NCBI GenBank assembly: GCA_020725115.1
Contig: DYFR01000004.1
Location: 1 to 64,000, forward strand
Source: Thiohalomonas denitrificans
Lineage (GTDB): Bacteria > Pseudomonadota > Gammaproteobacteria > Thiohalomonadales > Thiohalomonadaceae
Direction: 5' to 3'
DNA: 64,000 nucleotides
Under the pieces are notes generated by a model. The model saw only the letters and a program-made list of their open reading frames with translations, was not told the origin of the DNA and did not search any database. Made by a program: the position numbers and the translations under genes. Below, piece by piece: positions 33,245 to 42,042 of this stretch. Each line of letters opens with the position of its first letter. Position 1 is the stretch's first letter.

Positions 33245-35068
33245 GTGATTGAAAAGCTCCGCAACATCGCCATCATCGCCCACGTCGACCATGGCAAGAC
33301 CACCCTCGTCGACAAGCTGCTGCAGCAGTCCGGTACCCTGGACGCGCGCGCCAATCTGGGCGAGCGGGTGATGGACTCCAACGACATCGAAAAGGAACGC
33401 GGCATCACCATCCTGGCGAAGAACACCGCCATCGACTGGAACGGCTACCACATCAACATCGTCGACACCCCGGGCCATGCCGACTTCGGCGGCGAGGTGG
33501 AGCGTGTGCTGTCCATGGTGGATTCGGTGCTGCTGCTGGTGGATGCGATGGACGGCCCCATGCCGCAGACCCGCTTCGTCACCCAGAAGGCCTTCGCCCA
33601 GGGACTCAAGCCCATCGTGGTGATCAACAAGATCGACCGCCCCGGCGCCCGCGCCGACTGGGTCATGGATCAGACCTTCGACCTGTTCGATCGTCTCGGC
33701 GCCACCGATGAGCAGCTGGATTTCCCGGTGGTCTACGCCTCGGCGCTGCACGGTTATGCCAGCCTTGATTCCGAGACCCGCGAAGGCGACATGACCCCGC
33801 TGTTCGAGGCCATCGTCAGGCATGTCGCGCAGCCGGAAGTAGATGTGGACGGCCCGTTCCAGATGCAGGTGAGCCAGCTGGACTACAACAGCTACGTCGG
33901 CGTCATCGGTATCGGTCGCATCAAGCGCGGCAAGGTCAAGACCAATACCCAGGTGACCATCGTCGATCGCGAGGGCAACAAGCGCAACGGCCGTATCCTC
34001 CAGGTGCTGGGCTTCCATGGTCTGGAGCGCGTCGAGGTCGCCGAGGCCCAGGCGGGCGACATCATCGCCTTCACCGGCATCGAAGAACTCAATATCTCCG
34101 ACACCCTGTGCGATCCCAAGTGCGTGGAGGCGCTGCCGCCGCTGTCGGTGGATGAGCCGACGGTGAGCATGACCTTCCAGGTGAACAACTCACCCTTCGC
34201 CGGCAAGGAAGGCAAGTACGTCACCAGCCGTCAGATCCGCGACCGCCTGCAGCGCGAACTGGTACACAACGTGGCATTGCGCGTGGCCGATACCAACGAC
34301 CCGGACAAGTTCCGCGTCTCCGGCCGCGGCGAACTGCACCTCGGTATCCTGATCGAGAACATGCGCCGTGAAGGTTACGAGCTGGGCGTGTCGCGCCCCG
34401 AAGTCATCATGCGCGAGGTGGATGGCGAGAAGCAGGAGCCCTTCGAGCAGCTCACCGTCGACGTGGAAGAGATCCATCAGGGCAGCGTGATGCAGAAGCT
34501 GGGCGAGCGCGGCGGTGACCTGAAGAACATGATGCCGGACGGCCGGGGTCGCGTGCGTCTTGACTACATCATTCCCTCGCGCGGCCTGATTGGCTTCCGT
34601 ACCGAATTCCTCACCGCCACCCAGGGCTCGGGCCTGATCTACAGCGTGTTCGATCACTACGGTGCGATGAAGAAGGGCGACTACGGTCAGCGCGTCAACG
34701 GCGTGCTGATCGCCAATGGTGCCGGCAAGGCATTGGGCTATGCCCTGTTCACCCTGCAGGAGCGCGGCCGCCTGTTCATCGGTCACGGCGAGGAGGTGTA
34801 CGAGGGCATGCTCATTGGTATCCATTCGCGCGACAACGACCTGGTGGTGAACCCGCTCAAGGGCAAGCAGCTCACCAACATCCGTGCCGCCGGTACCGAC
34901 GAAAACATCCTGCTCACCACGCCGATCCGCATGTCGCTGGAACAGGCGCTGGAATTCATCGACGACGATGAGCTGGTGGAAGTGACACCCAAGTCCATCC
35001 GCCTGCGCAAGAAGCTGCTGGGCGAGAATGAGCGCAAGCGCGCCGGCCGCGCCAGCAGCGAGGGCTGA
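33245..35068 (+). CDS. typA: ribosome-associated translational GTPase TypA/BipA
   Basis: 607 residues, usual length. GTPase motifs: AHVDHGKTT (G1, about 12-20), the ERGITI switch region, [12 protein letters not shown] (G3) and NKIDRPGA (G4). Domains II, III, V and the TypA C-terminal domain follow. TypA binds the ribosome and acts in 50S assembly and stress adaptation. The start is GTG 33245, giving [11 protein letters not shown] as in other species; no strong ribosome site precedes it. Palindromic repeats flank both ends of the gene. Confidence 0.97.
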   Translation: MIEKLRNIAIIAHVDHGKTTLVDKLLQQSGTLDARANLGERVMDSNDIEKERGITILAKNTAIDWNGYHINIVDTPGHADFGGEVERVLSMVDSVLLLVDAMDGPMPQTRFVTQKAFAQGLKPIVVINKIDRPGARADWVMDQTFDLFDRLGATDEQLDFPVVYASALHGYASLDSETREGDMTPLFEAIVRHVAQPEVDVDGPFQMQVSQLDYNSYVGVIGIGRIKRGKVKTNTQVTIVDREGNKRNGRILQVLGFHGLERVEVAEAQAGDIIAFTGIEELNISDTLCDPKCVEALPPLSVDEPTVSMTFQVNNSPFAGKEGKYVTSRQIRDRLQRELVHNVALRVADTNDPDKFRVSGRGELHLGILIENMRREGYELGVSRPEVIMREVDGEKQEPFEQLTVDVEEIHQGSVMQKLGERGGDLKNMMPDGRGRVRLDYIIPSRGLIGFRTEFLTATQGSGLIYSVFDHYGAMKKGDYGQRVNGVLIANGAGKALGYALFTLQERGRLFIGHGEEVYEGMLIGIHSRDNDLVVNPLKGKQLTNIRAAGTDENILLTTPIRMSLEQALEFIDDDELVEVTPKSIRLRKKLLGENERKRAGRASSEG

Positions 35069-35095
35069 TAGAGCGTTCAGGAACTTCCAAACCCG

Positions 35096-35251
35096 CCGCA
35101 GAGACGCGGAGGCGCAGAGAAAACCGCTTTTTATCGGTGAGCCTGAGTTGTCGAACTGCCTTGGCAGTTCGACGCCATCGCAGGCCTGATGGGTCCCACA
35201 AATTCTGCTGGGAGCCGCATTCGTGATCTCTGCGCCTCCGCGTCTCTGCGG
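35096..35251. repeat. inverted repeat, perfect 25-bp arms, nested
   Basis: Arms at 35096-35120 and 35227-35251 are perfect inverted repeats of the CCGCAGAGACGCGGAGGCGC type, 106 bases apart. Inside are smaller palindromes (GTCGAACTGCC/GGCAGTTCGAC and GGGTCCC). The largest member of the family in this window. Directly downstream of typA and upstream of the 3' end of the minus-strand sRNA. Confidence 0.85.
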
Positions 35252-35287
35252 CAGGTTTGTTTTTGCGGCGTTCGGATTTCACAGGCG

Positions 35288-35313
35288 AAAAAAAACCCCG
35301 GCAGAGCCGGGGT
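35288..35313 (-). terminator. intrinsic terminator of the CsrB-like RNA
   Basis: On the minus strand, ACCCCGGC-TCT-GCCGGGGT (35313 to 35295) is followed by eight Ts (35295-35288). On the plus strand only three Ts follow the stem, so it mainly serves minus-strand transcription. Confidence 0.9.
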
Positions 35314-35457
35314 TTAGTGTCCTTGATTCATCCCTGTCCGGAGGGCGATGTTGGCGACCATCCTGGTCTCGTTCGTGTCCGGAATCCTGGCCTCATCCTG
35401 CCAGGCTGTGATGTTCCCTATCAAGCTTCCTTGCAAAGACCCCGCATCCATGCGAAG
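35288..35457 (-). ncRNA. CsrB/RsmZ-family regulatory RNA
   Basis: About 170 bases on the minus strand with no coding frame. The transcript has ten GGA motifs, several in hairpin loops: CGCA-TGGA-TGCG (from 35454), CCTGGC-AGGATGAG-GCCAGG, GACC-AGGAT-GGTC and CCCT-CCGGAC-AGGG. It ends in a perfect intrinsic terminator with eight Us. A -10 box TATACT lies at 35463-35468, and an 18-base GacA-type site lies upstream at 35516-35533. GGA-rich hairpin RNAs of this build titrate the translational regulator CsrA/RsmA. The 5' end is estimated from the -10 box. Confidence 0.85.
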
Positions 35458-35462
35458 TCGGG

Positions 35463-35533
35463 AGTATATTGCCAAAAGTCACGCCGCCTGTAAGTCATCC
35501 CCCTGCTACAGTGCATGTAAGCCTATTCCTACA
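35463..35533 (-). promoter_or_regulatory. promoter and GacA-type upstream site of the sRNA
   Basis: TATACT at 35463-35468 (minus strand) is a good -10 box. TGTAAGCCTATTCCTACA at 35516-35533 matches the GacA-family site TGTAAG-N6-CTTACA with one mismatch, about 60-70 bases upstream of the predicted start. A looser second TGTAAG...CTACA pair lies at 35489-35510. No clear -35 box, as expected for an activated promoter. Confidence 0.7.
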
Positions 35534-35592
35534 AATCCGCGAGGCCGCCACGCTGTTAGAATGGGGTCTCTCGTGACCATACGGTGGCCGTC

Positions 35593-36543
35593 ATGCACAC
35601 CCTTTATCAAGAATTGCAGCCCTTCGTCATCCACAGCCTGGCCGTCGACCCGCCCCATCTCCTGCACATAGAGGAGTGTGGCAATCCCGGCGGGCTGCCG
35701 GTGCTGTTTGTCCACGGCGGGCCGGGTGCCGGGTGCGAGGACTACCATCGCCGCTTTTTCGATCCGGCGCGCTACCGCATCATCCTGTTCGACCAGCGTG
35801 GCTGCGGCCGCTCCACTCCCCACGCCAGCCTGGAACACAACACCACCCAGGCCCTGGTGGCCGATATGGAACGTATCCGCGAACATCTCGGCATCGAGCG
35901 CTGGGTGCTGTTCGGCGGCTCCTGGGGTTCGACGCTGAGCCTGGTTTATGCCGAAACCCATCCGGAGCGGGTGCTGGGGCTGATCCTGCGCGGTATCTTT
36001 CTGTGCCGTCCACGCGAGATCCACTGGTTCTACCAGGAAGGCGCCAGCCGTCTGTTTCCCGATCTGTGGGAGTCCTTTCTCGCCCCGATCCCCGAAGAGG
36101 AGCGGGGCGATCTGCTCAGTGCCTATTACCAGCGTCTCACCGGCGACAACGAACTGGTGCGCATGGCGGCGGCCAAGGCCTGGTCGTTGTGGGAGGGACG
36201 TACGGCCACCCTGCGACCGAGTCAGGCGGTGGTCGACCATTTTGGCAATCCCTACACCGCTCTCAGCCTGGCCCGCATCGAGGCCCATTACTTCAGGCAC
36301 GACAGTTTTTTGCGTCCGAACCAGATACTGGAGGATGCCCATCGTCTGCGCGGTATCCCCGGCACCATCATCCATGGCCGCTACGATGTGATCTGTCCTG
36401 TCGAGAGCGCCTGGGAACTGCACAAGGCCTGGCCGGAGGCGGAGTTGCACATCATCCCCGACGCCGGCCACTCGGCCAGCGAACGCGGCATCACTGATGC
36501 CCTGATTCAGGCCACCATGGCCATGGCGGAGCGCTGCGCATGA
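35593..36543 (+). CDS. pip: proline iminopeptidase
   Basis: 316 residues of the S33 alpha/beta-hydrolase family, which removes N-terminal proline from peptides in the cytoplasm. Visible are [12 protein letters not shown] (oxyanion hole), GGSWGS with the nucleophile Ser, the Asp in GRYDVICP and the His in DAGHSASE. Length and motif spacing match bacterial Pip. ATG 35593 is preferred over GTG 35584. The stop overlaps dtd by 4 bases. Confidence 0.94.
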   Translation: MHTLYQELQPFVIHSLAVDPPHLLHIEECGNPGGLPVLFVHGGPGAGCEDYHRRFFDPARYRIILFDQRGCGRSTPHASLEHNTTQALVADMERIREHLGIERWVLFGGSWGSTLSLVYAETHPERVLGLILRGIFLCRPREIHWFYQEGASRLFPDLWESFLAPIPEEERGDLLSAYYQRLTGDNELVRMAAAKAWSLWEGRTATLRPSQAVVDHFGNPYTALSLARIEAHYFRHDSFLRPNQILEDAHRLRGIPGTIIHGRYDVICPVESAWELHKAWPEAELHIIPDAGHSASERGITDALIQATMAMAERCA

Positions 36544-36989
36544 TCGCCTTGCTGCAGCGGGTGAGCGAGGCGCGAGTAAGCGTGGCCGGCGAGGTGGTTG
36601 GCACCATCGGTCGCGGCCTGCTGGTACTGGTGGGGGTGGAGCGCGGTGATGGCGAGGCGCAGGCCGAGCGCCTGCTGGAGCGAGTACTTGCTTATCGGGT
36701 GTTTCCCGACCATGAAGGGAAGATGAATCTGAGTCTGCGCGATATCGGCGGGGGTCTGCTGCTGGTGCCGCAGTTCACCCTGGCAGCGGATACGCAAAAG
36801 GGCAGCCGCCCCAGTTTCACCTCCGCCGCCGAGCCGCAGCAGGGACTGCACCTGTTCGACTATCTGTTACAGCGTGCCTGGGAGTCCCATCCGGACGTGC
36901 AGAGCGGTCGTTTCGGCGCCGACATGCAGGTCAGCCTGACCAACGATGGCCCGGTGACCTTCTGGTTACAGGCAACCCCTGCGATGTGA
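36540..36989 (+). CDS. dtd: D-aminoacyl-tRNA deacylase
   Basis: 149 residues; hydrolyses D-amino acids (and Gly) mischarged on tRNA. Family motifs are [18 protein letters not shown] (the SQFTL-type motif with the catalytic Thr region) and the C-terminal [10 protein letters not shown] (the GPVT cross-subunit motif). Start ATG 36540 overlaps the pip stop (ATGA), giving a two-gene operon. Confidence 0.96.
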   Translation: MIALLQRVSEARVSVAGEVVGTIGRGLLVLVGVERGDGEAQAERLLERVLAYRVFPDHEGKMNLSLRDIGGGLLLVPQFTLAADTQKGSRPSFTSAAEPQQGLHLFDYLLQRAWESHPDVQSGRFGADMQVSLTNDGPVTFWLQATPAM

Positions 36990-36998
36990 TGTGGTGTT

Positions 36999-37535
36999 TC
37001 AGGCCTGACCGGCGCGGAGTTGGTGCTCACTTGCGGCGGGTTGTTGGTGATGGGCGTGATCATCGTCCGAGGGATGAAGCGGCGGCAACAGGTCTTCCAT
37101 GAAGAAGGCAGCCAGTTCCGCACGCCCCGCCAGGCCGGATTTGCGGTACACCGCCACCGCATGTTGGCGCACGGTACGTTCGCTGCGTCCGCAGCGATCC
37201 GCAATATCCTTGTGGCTCAAGCCCTTGAGCAGCAGAATGGCGGTGCAGCGCTCGGCTTCGGTCAGTCCCCAGCGCTGAAATTCGCAATTTATCGTCTGCC
37301 CCAGACCGAGCAGGTATTTCTCCAGGCATTGCTGGGCCTCATCGGCATCCTCGCGCGCCCGGTACCAGCCGTAACCCAGATAAAGGGCTGCGCCCAGACT
37401 GGAGACGATCAGCCCCAGCTCCACCAGCATGTGGGTCGCGGACATGGCATGCGGCCAGTCGAGGATGAAGTCGAGGATACTGAATGTGGCGATGGCAACG
37501 AGAAACACGGCCAGCACGCTATGTAAGGTGCGCAT
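36999..37535 (-). CDS. membrane-anchored LuxR-type transcriptional regulator
   Basis: 178 residues. Two membrane spans (about 5-25 and 36-58) precede a cytoplasmic LuxR/FixJ helix-turn-helix at about 88-146: LTEAERCTAILLLKGLSHKDIADRCGRSERTVRQHAVAVYRKSGL, with the usual T-V-R-x-H recognition helix. The C-terminus is His-rich. No sensory domain is visible besides the membrane hairpin. It is divergent from the heme-porin gene, separated by a 319-base region with three phased repeats, and is therefore the prime candidate to control that operon. Confidence 0.82.
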   Translation of the reverse strand: MRTLHSVLAVFLVAIATFSILDFILDWPHAMSATHMLVELGLIVSSLGAALYLGYGWYRAREDADEAQQCLEKYLLGLGQTINCEFQRWGLTEAERCTAILLLKGLSHKDIADRCGRSERTVRQHAVAVYRKSGLAGRAELAAFFMEDLLPPLHPSDDDHAHHQQPAASEHQLRAGQA

Positions 37536-37625
37536 GGTGATGCGGCATCAGCAACTCCCCCAGACACTGTATGGGTCTGACGACCCTTGATCAGCGGGGT
37601 TTCAGTCCATTTCCGGTGTATCAGA

Positions 37626-37768
37626 ACATCTGCCGGATGGGCTCGACCCTCTCCCAGTCTTTCCGCTCGCCATTCCGTGCCTGATTAGAGCATTTGCCGG
37701 ATAGGGGCGGAAAATTGATTTATTTCGTGAAGCAGTTCACATCCACCTTATAGCATATGTCGGATGGG
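37626..37768 (+). promoter_or_regulatory. three phased direct repeats upstream of the heme-porin operon
   Basis: The 319-base gap between divergent genes has no coding frame but holds ACATCTGCCGGATGGG (37626), GCATTTGCCGGATAGG (37690) and GCATATGTCGGATGGG (37753). They are spaced 64 and 63 bases apart, close to six helical turns, so they lie on one face of the DNA. Copy 1 contains the small palindrome CATC-N5-GATG. The last copy ends 86 bases before the ATG at 37855. They are candidate sites for the divergent LuxR-type regulator. Confidence 0.6.
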
Positions 37769-37854
37769 TTAGCTCCCATCTATGTGTTTTAGTCCCTCCA
37801 GGCGCCCGGTTGCGAAGCCGTGGCGTTGTCATACGAAACCTAGGGGGAGAAAAC

Positions 37855-39180
37855 ATGAATATTAGAATCTCATCATGGAGGGGCGCTGCGGCCGCCCTGG
37901 CGCTGGTTACCGGGGGAACGTTCCTGGGCTCCACCACCGCCGAAGCCACACCGGGCTTTGCCCGCCAGACCGGCATGGCCTGCGTGGCCTGTCACTTCCA
38001 GCACTATCCGACGCTGAATGCCTTCGGGCGTGCCTTCAAGGCCAGCGGCTACACCATGCGCGGCGCCCAGCCGATGGTGGAGGGCGACGACCTTTCCATG
38101 CCGGTGGACCTGAACATGACGCTGGTTACCAAGCTTCGCTATCAGAAGAGCAATGGTGAGGGACTCGACAGTAACGGTGATGAAGTGCCGACCAACTACG
38201 GCGAGATCCAGTGGCCGGATGAGGCGGCGATACTCATCGGCGGCCGCGTCGGCGAGAACATTGGCTTCCTGCTGGAGCATGCCACCTTCGGCGAGGCCAA
38301 CGTGGGCGGGGACGCCGACGAAGATGGCACGATTCAGGCTGGCGAGCTGGGTGATGGCGCCTTCTCGTTGTTCAACTCCTTCAAGGTCCACTTCAACCTG
38401 CGCGACATGGGTGCCACCCGTCTGTCCACCGTGCTGTTCAGCACCGACGCCGGCGGCGCGCCTTACGGCTTTGAGATGCTGAACACTGGTGCCCAGCGCT
38501 TCATGCGTCCCATTGAGGACCGTAATACGATGTCTGCCGCGCAGTATCTGGGCATGGGCGACGGCGAGGCCACCGGCCTGGCTGTCGTGCTGAGCAATCC
38601 GGGCTGGTTCGTCAACTACTCGGCCTGGGCGCCGGCCTTCGGCAACATCCAGGCACCGAAACTGGCCAGCTACCTGCGCGCCGCCATTACCCCCAATCTG
38701 GGTGGCTGGGACACCGGTTTCGGCGTGCAGTATTACGCGGGTGAGTACGGCGCTCGGGTGGATGGCGAGGGTGTGATGGCCAAGACCGAGGGTTGGGTGA
38801 TCGATGCCCAGGCTCAGGGTGAGTGGCGTGGCATGCCGTTGGGTCTGTATGCCTCCTACGGCTCGGTACCGTACAAGGAAAACAACTTCCTCAGCACGGT
38901 GCTGGATGACAATGTGACGCGTGACAAAAAGGCCCTGGGCCTGATGGCGGAGCTGGGCGTGATCCCCAACAAGGCCAATGTCTACCTGGCCTACCGCACT
39001 GCCGACAATGGCCGTGCCACCAAGCACCAGGATAATGCGGTGACCTTGGGCGGCAGCTGGATGGTGTACCAGAATGTGAAGCTGGAGCTGTTCCATACCG
39101 CCAAGAGCGGCAGCAAGTACTCGCCCAAGCCGGCGGGCGGTGATGCAATCACCACCCTGATGATCTTTGCCGGCTTCTAA
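37855..39180 (+). CDS. Cyc2-like outer-membrane monoheme cytochrome-porin
   Basis: 441 residues. After a signal peptide ending near ATPGF comes the heme segment FARQTGMACVACHF (CxxCH at 43-47) followed by NAFGRAFKASGYT, then about 370 residues of alternating strands ending in FAGF, typical of an outer-membrane barrel. The AxPxFARQTG-x(2)-C-x(2)-CH signature is that of Cyc2-type fused cytochrome-porins, which in iron oxidisers take electrons from outside the cell. The electron donor here is unknown. ATG 37855 follows GGGGGAG. A diheme cytochrome follows in the same operon. Confidence 0.78.
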   Translation: MNIRISSWRGAAAALALVTGGTFLGSTTAEATPGFARQTGMACVACHFQHYPTLNAFGRAFKASGYTMRGAQPMVEGDDLSMPVDLNMTLVTKLRYQKSNGEGLDSNGDEVPTNYGEIQWPDEAAILIGGRVGENIGFLLEHATFGEANVGGDADEDGTIQAGELGDGAFSLFNSFKVHFNLRDMGATRLSTVLFSTDAGGAPYGFEMLNTGAQRFMRPIEDRNTMSAAQYLGMGDGEATGLAVVLSNPGWFVNYSAWAPAFGNIQAPKLASYLRAAITPNLGGWDTGFGVQYYAGEYGARVDGEGVMAKTEGWVIDAQAQGEWRGMPLGLYASYGSVPYKENNFLSTVLDDNVTRDKKALGLMAELGVIPNKANVYLAYRTADNGRATKHQDNAVTLGGSWMVYQNVKLELFHTAKSGSKYSPKPAGGDAITTLMIFAGF

Positions 39181-39206
39181 GCGCCACAGCAACGGGAGAT
39201 GAACCT

Positions 39207-39863
39207 ATGAAAAAGCAATTGATTGCAGTGTTGTCACTCTGCCTGGCGGGCGCCTTGATGAGCGCTGCTGCCCGGGCTGAAGTGGTAAAGACCTATGATG
39301 GCTGGAAGCTGTACAACAGCTACTGCTATCTGTGCCACGGCAGTGATGGCAAGGGCGGCGGTCCGCTGGCCAAGAGCCTGAAGCTCAACCCGGCCGACCT
39401 GACCTCCAACGAGCGGCTCGGCAAGCGTTCCGACCGTGATCTGTTGCTGCTGATCCAGGGCAACTCGCCGCACGGCAAGCTGAAGGACATGCCGCAGTGG
39501 GGCCGGGTGATGCCGGAGCCGCAGATCCAGGCGCTGGTATCCTACCTGCGCTTCCTGCACCGCTCGCGTCATCCGCTGGTGGGCAATCCGGAGCAGGGCC
39601 GCGAGCTGTATGGCCGCTACTGCGTGGCCTGTCACGGTGCCGACGGCAAGGGTCATGGCGTGATGACCAATGTACTGCCGATCAAGCCCATTGATCACAC
39701 CGATGCGGTGAAGATGGATGCCATGGACAACCGGCGCCTGAGCAACATCATTCTGTACGGCGATGCCAAGGAAGACTACATGCCGGCCTGGGAAGGTTTC
39801 CTGAGCAAGCCGGAGGTGGATTCTCTGGTCAGCTACCTGCGCATGCTGTCGCACAGCAAGTAA
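39207..39863 (+). CDS. periplasmic diheme c-type cytochrome
   Basis: 218 residues with a signal peptide (MKKQLIAVLSLCLAGALMSAAARA) and two class I heme domains: CYLCH at 40-44 and CVACH at 139-143, each followed by a GxDGKG loop and a downstream Met ligand candidate (DMPQWG and YMPAWEG). It starts 26 bases after the heme-porin stop, with GGGAG upstream, and the operon ends in a strong terminator. It is probably the periplasmic acceptor for the porin-bound heme. Confidence 0.88.
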   Translation: MKKQLIAVLSLCLAGALMSAAARAEVVKTYDGWKLYNSYCYLCHGSDGKGGGPLAKSLKLNPADLTSNERLGKRSDRDLLLLIQGNSPHGKLKDMPQWGRVMPEPQIQALVSYLRFLHRSRHPLVGNPEQGRELYGRYCVACHGADGKGHGVMTNVLPIKPIDHTDAVKMDAMDNRRLSNIILYGDAKEDYMPAWEGFLSKPEVDSLVSYLRMLSHSK

Positions 39864-39876
39864 TGTGAGGAAGATG

Positions 39877-39914
39877 ACGGCCCGCACCGGAACACGGTGC
39901 GGGCCGTTTTTTTT
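39877..39914 (+). terminator. intrinsic terminator of the heme-porin operon
   Basis: A 13-bp stem (ACGGCCCGCACCG, 39877-39889, with CGGTGCGGGCCGT, 39895-39907) is followed by a run of Ts to 39914. It abuts the 3' end of the convergent lipoprotein gene. Confidence 0.93.
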
Positions 39915-40398
39915 ACAGCGTATCCAGGATGCGCTGGCGCAGTTGGCGGTGCTCCTCGTCGCTTATCAATCCCTGCCGATAGATATCCTCCAGTTGCTGC
40001 AAGCGCTGACCCGGCGAATAGGTGGGCGCCGGTGTCGCTGGCGTGTGCCCGACCGCCTGGGCGGGGGCGGGCGCCACCTTGGCCCCGCAATCGAGCTGCG
40101 CCTTGATGCCGTGGCTCAGTACCTTGCCGCTGACCGTTGCCACATAATCCGTGCAGCCCTCTTTTTTCAGGGTGATGCGGCCATAGTGGGCCTCCTGTTC
40201 CGGCGGATAGTGCGCGGGAAAGACCGTCTTGACCGGGAGCGTCAGCGGTGTGGTGCCCAGCGCCTGTCCCATCACCACCACGGTCGCGGCCGGTTCCGAC
40301 TGCACGGCTATGGTGTCAGGCGTGCCCTGCGTCAGGGTGCTGCTGCAGCCCCCGACAAGTAACAGTGATGCAAGGGGAGCGGCGAGGCGGTATGACAT
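39913..40398 (-). CDS. lipoprotein with PEGA-like and SHOCT-like segments
   Basis: 161 residues. Start ATG 40398 follows AGGAG; signal MSYRLAAPLASLLLVGGC with lipobox Cys18. Residues about 30-60 (SEPAATVVVMGQALGTTPLTLPV) look like a PEGA domain, and the C-terminal YSPGQRLQQLEDIYRQGLISDEEHRQLRQRIL is a SHOCT-type motif. Periplasmic-facing lipoprotein of unknown role. Convergent with the diheme cytochrome gene. Confidence 0.75.
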   Translation of the reverse strand: MSYRLAAPLASLLLVGGCSSTLTQGTPDTIAVQSEPAATVVVMGQALGTTPLTLPVKTVFPAHYPPEQEAHYGRITLKKEGCTDYVATVSGKVLSHGIKAQLDCGAKVAPAPAQAVGHTPATPAPTYSPGQRLQQLEDIYRQGLISDEEHRQLRQRILDTL

Positions 40399-40492
40399 CG
40401 TGATCTCCTGTGGTTGTTGATGCCGTGGCAATCATCAGTACAGCATGATAACGTGTTGCGCCTTGGGTAGATCACTACAAAAGGCAATATTC

Positions 40493-40996
40493 ATGAATCG
40501 TTACGCGGTATCGGAAGATGTGGCAAAGGCCGCCAAGTGGCCGCATGAATTATTTCTGATTAACCTGATTTTCAATCATGTCCTGCTGTTTGTGGCTTTT
40601 CTCAGCGCCAGCTCGCTACAGCAGCTGCTATTCATCGTGCCGGTACTGTCGTTTGTCATCCTTGGCTACAGCCTGTGGCGCGCGCGCAAGTCGTTGCAGA
40701 ACGATCCCTGGTTTGTGAAGTGTCACTGGCAACTGGCGGCACGGCGCAGCCGGATATTCATCATCATGCTCGGTGTCATGGTGGTGGTGATGGTGGGGAT
40801 TTATCTCGTGTCGGGTGGCAACATGCGGCCGCAGCACTGGGCATTCTTCGGTGTCGGCATCATGCCAACACTGGTCACCGTGCTGGCCCTGATCGTCATG
40901 GAGTCCGATGCGTTGCATCTCGCACGTTACGGGCAAATGCCCGACTGGCTGGTAGCGCGTTATCCCGACGGTGCTCTGTCGCCGCAGGCTGACTGA
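40493..40996 (+). CDS. hypothetical inner-membrane protein
   Basis: 167 residues with four predicted spans (about 20-42, 43-62, 88-108, 118-138). ATG 40493 is used although only a weak AAGG precedes it. No motif is recognised. It ends 5 bases before the next hypothetical gene, so the two are cotranscribed. Neighbour to the cbb3 assembly genes but on the opposite strand. Confidence 0.6.
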   Translation: MNRYAVSEDVAKAAKWPHELFLINLIFNHVLLFVAFLSASSLQQLLFIVPVLSFVILGYSLWRARKSLQNDPWFVKCHWQLAARRSRIFIIMLGVMVVVMVGIYLVSGGNMRPQHWAFFGVGIMPTLVTVLALIVMESDALHLARYGQMPDWLVARYPDGALSPQAD

Positions 40997-41001
40997 ATCT
41001 T

Positions 41002-41664
41002 ATGCGTGAGCGATATATCTTTCTGGGTGTACTGATTTTTTCGCTGCTGGCTGTTGCGGTGGCAATACTGCTGCCGGGGCGGCAGGATCATCGGCCCGAT
41101 ATGCTGCCCTGGGCCATTACTCTGCATGAGGATGGAACCAGTACGGTATTCGGGCTGCGCCTGGGACACAGCACGCTGGGTGATGCCGAACAGTTGTTTC
41201 AGACCGAGGTGGAACTGATCCTGTTTCAGTCGCCCCAGGGGCACCGGGCGGCAGAAGGCTATTTCGACGGTATTACGCTGAGCGGTCTGGCGGCGAAGCT
41301 GGTGGCGGAGGCGGCCTTGAGCGATGCGGAGCTGCAGGCCATGTTCGAGCGCGGAGTGCGCATCGCCACCATGGGTGATGGCAGCCGCAAAATTACACTG
41401 CACCCCGATGACAGCGCCCGCTTGCGTGCCACCCCCATTGCCAGCCTGACCTACCTGCCGCGCACGCATCTGGATGATGCGTTGGTGGAAAAACGTTTCG
41501 GTGTGCCGGCGCGCAAGGTGAATGAACCGGGCGGCGATGTGGTGCACTGGCTCTATCCCGAGCGTGGGCTGGATGTGGCAGTGAGCGCCGGTGGCAAGGA
41601 AGTGCTGCAGTATGTGGCGCCGCGCGACTTTTCCCGCCTGATGGCCCCCCTGCACAAGGACTAA
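41002..41664 (+). CDS. hypothetical membrane-anchored protein, 220 aa
   Basis: One N-terminal span (IFLGVLIFSLLAVAVAILL) anchors a soluble periplasmic domain with FGLRLGHSTLGDAEQLF near the start and KRFGVPARKVNE...HWLYPERGLDVAV later, a pattern of conserved hypothetical gammaproteobacterial proteins. No catalytic motif is seen. Second gene of a two-gene plus-strand unit, converging on ccoS. Confidence 0.65.
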   Translation: MRERYIFLGVLIFSLLAVAVAILLPGRQDHRPDMLPWAITLHEDGTSTVFGLRLGHSTLGDAEQLFQTEVELILFQSPQGHRAAEGYFDGITLSGLAAKLVAEAALSDAELQAMFERGVRIATMGDGSRKITLHPDDSARLRATPIASLTYLPRTHLDDALVEKRFGVPARKVNEPGGDVVHWLYPERGLDVAVSAGGKEVLQYVAPRDFSRLMAPLHKD

Positions 41665-41698
41665 GGCTGCCGGCGGCAGCGCGCCGCCGCCTCAAGCC

Positions 41699-41923
41699 TC
41701 AGTCGTCGTCAGCGTCCGGCATGACCTTGTCGCTGCGCGGCGCCTTTCTCTTCTGGCCCCGCATTTCCGCCGGCAGGTTGGGGTCGTCGTCGTCGTGCAG
41801 GATGCGGTGTGCATCGCCTTCCAGGTCTTCGTACTGACCGCGTCGTATCGCCCACACCAGCACCACCACCATGGCCAGGCCCAGAAATATCATCGCGGGG
41901 ATCAGGCTGTAGATTACTTCCAT
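41699..41923 (-). CDS. ccoS: cbb3 oxidase assembly protein CcoS
   Basis: 74 residues: one N-terminal span (YSLIPAMIFLGLAMVVVLVWAI) followed by RRGQYEDLEGDAHRILHDDD, the CcoS signature. CcoS is needed for cofactor insertion in the CcoN subunit, together with the copper ATPase CcoI encoded upstream. Last gene of the cco cluster. The acidic tail is longer than in many homologues. Confidence 0.9.
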   Translation of the reverse strand: MEVIYSLIPAMIFLGLAMVVVLVWAIRRGQYEDLEGDAHRILHDDDDPNLPAEMRGQKRKAPRSDKVMPDADDD

Positions 41924-42042
41924 CGTGCGATTCCCTCACCGTAGTGTTCGATGCCGCTGCGCTTGGTTTGCAAACGGAGATTACTACTCCCGGCTGGGTG
42001 ACTCCAGCAGGGTTTTCCAGGCTCTGTGGCCGGCTTCCGTTT

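Noticed and set aside
35348-35671. 107-codon plus-strand open frame before pip
   Set aside because: Antisense to the CsrB-like RNA and running out of frame into pip; no ribosome site and no family resemblance.
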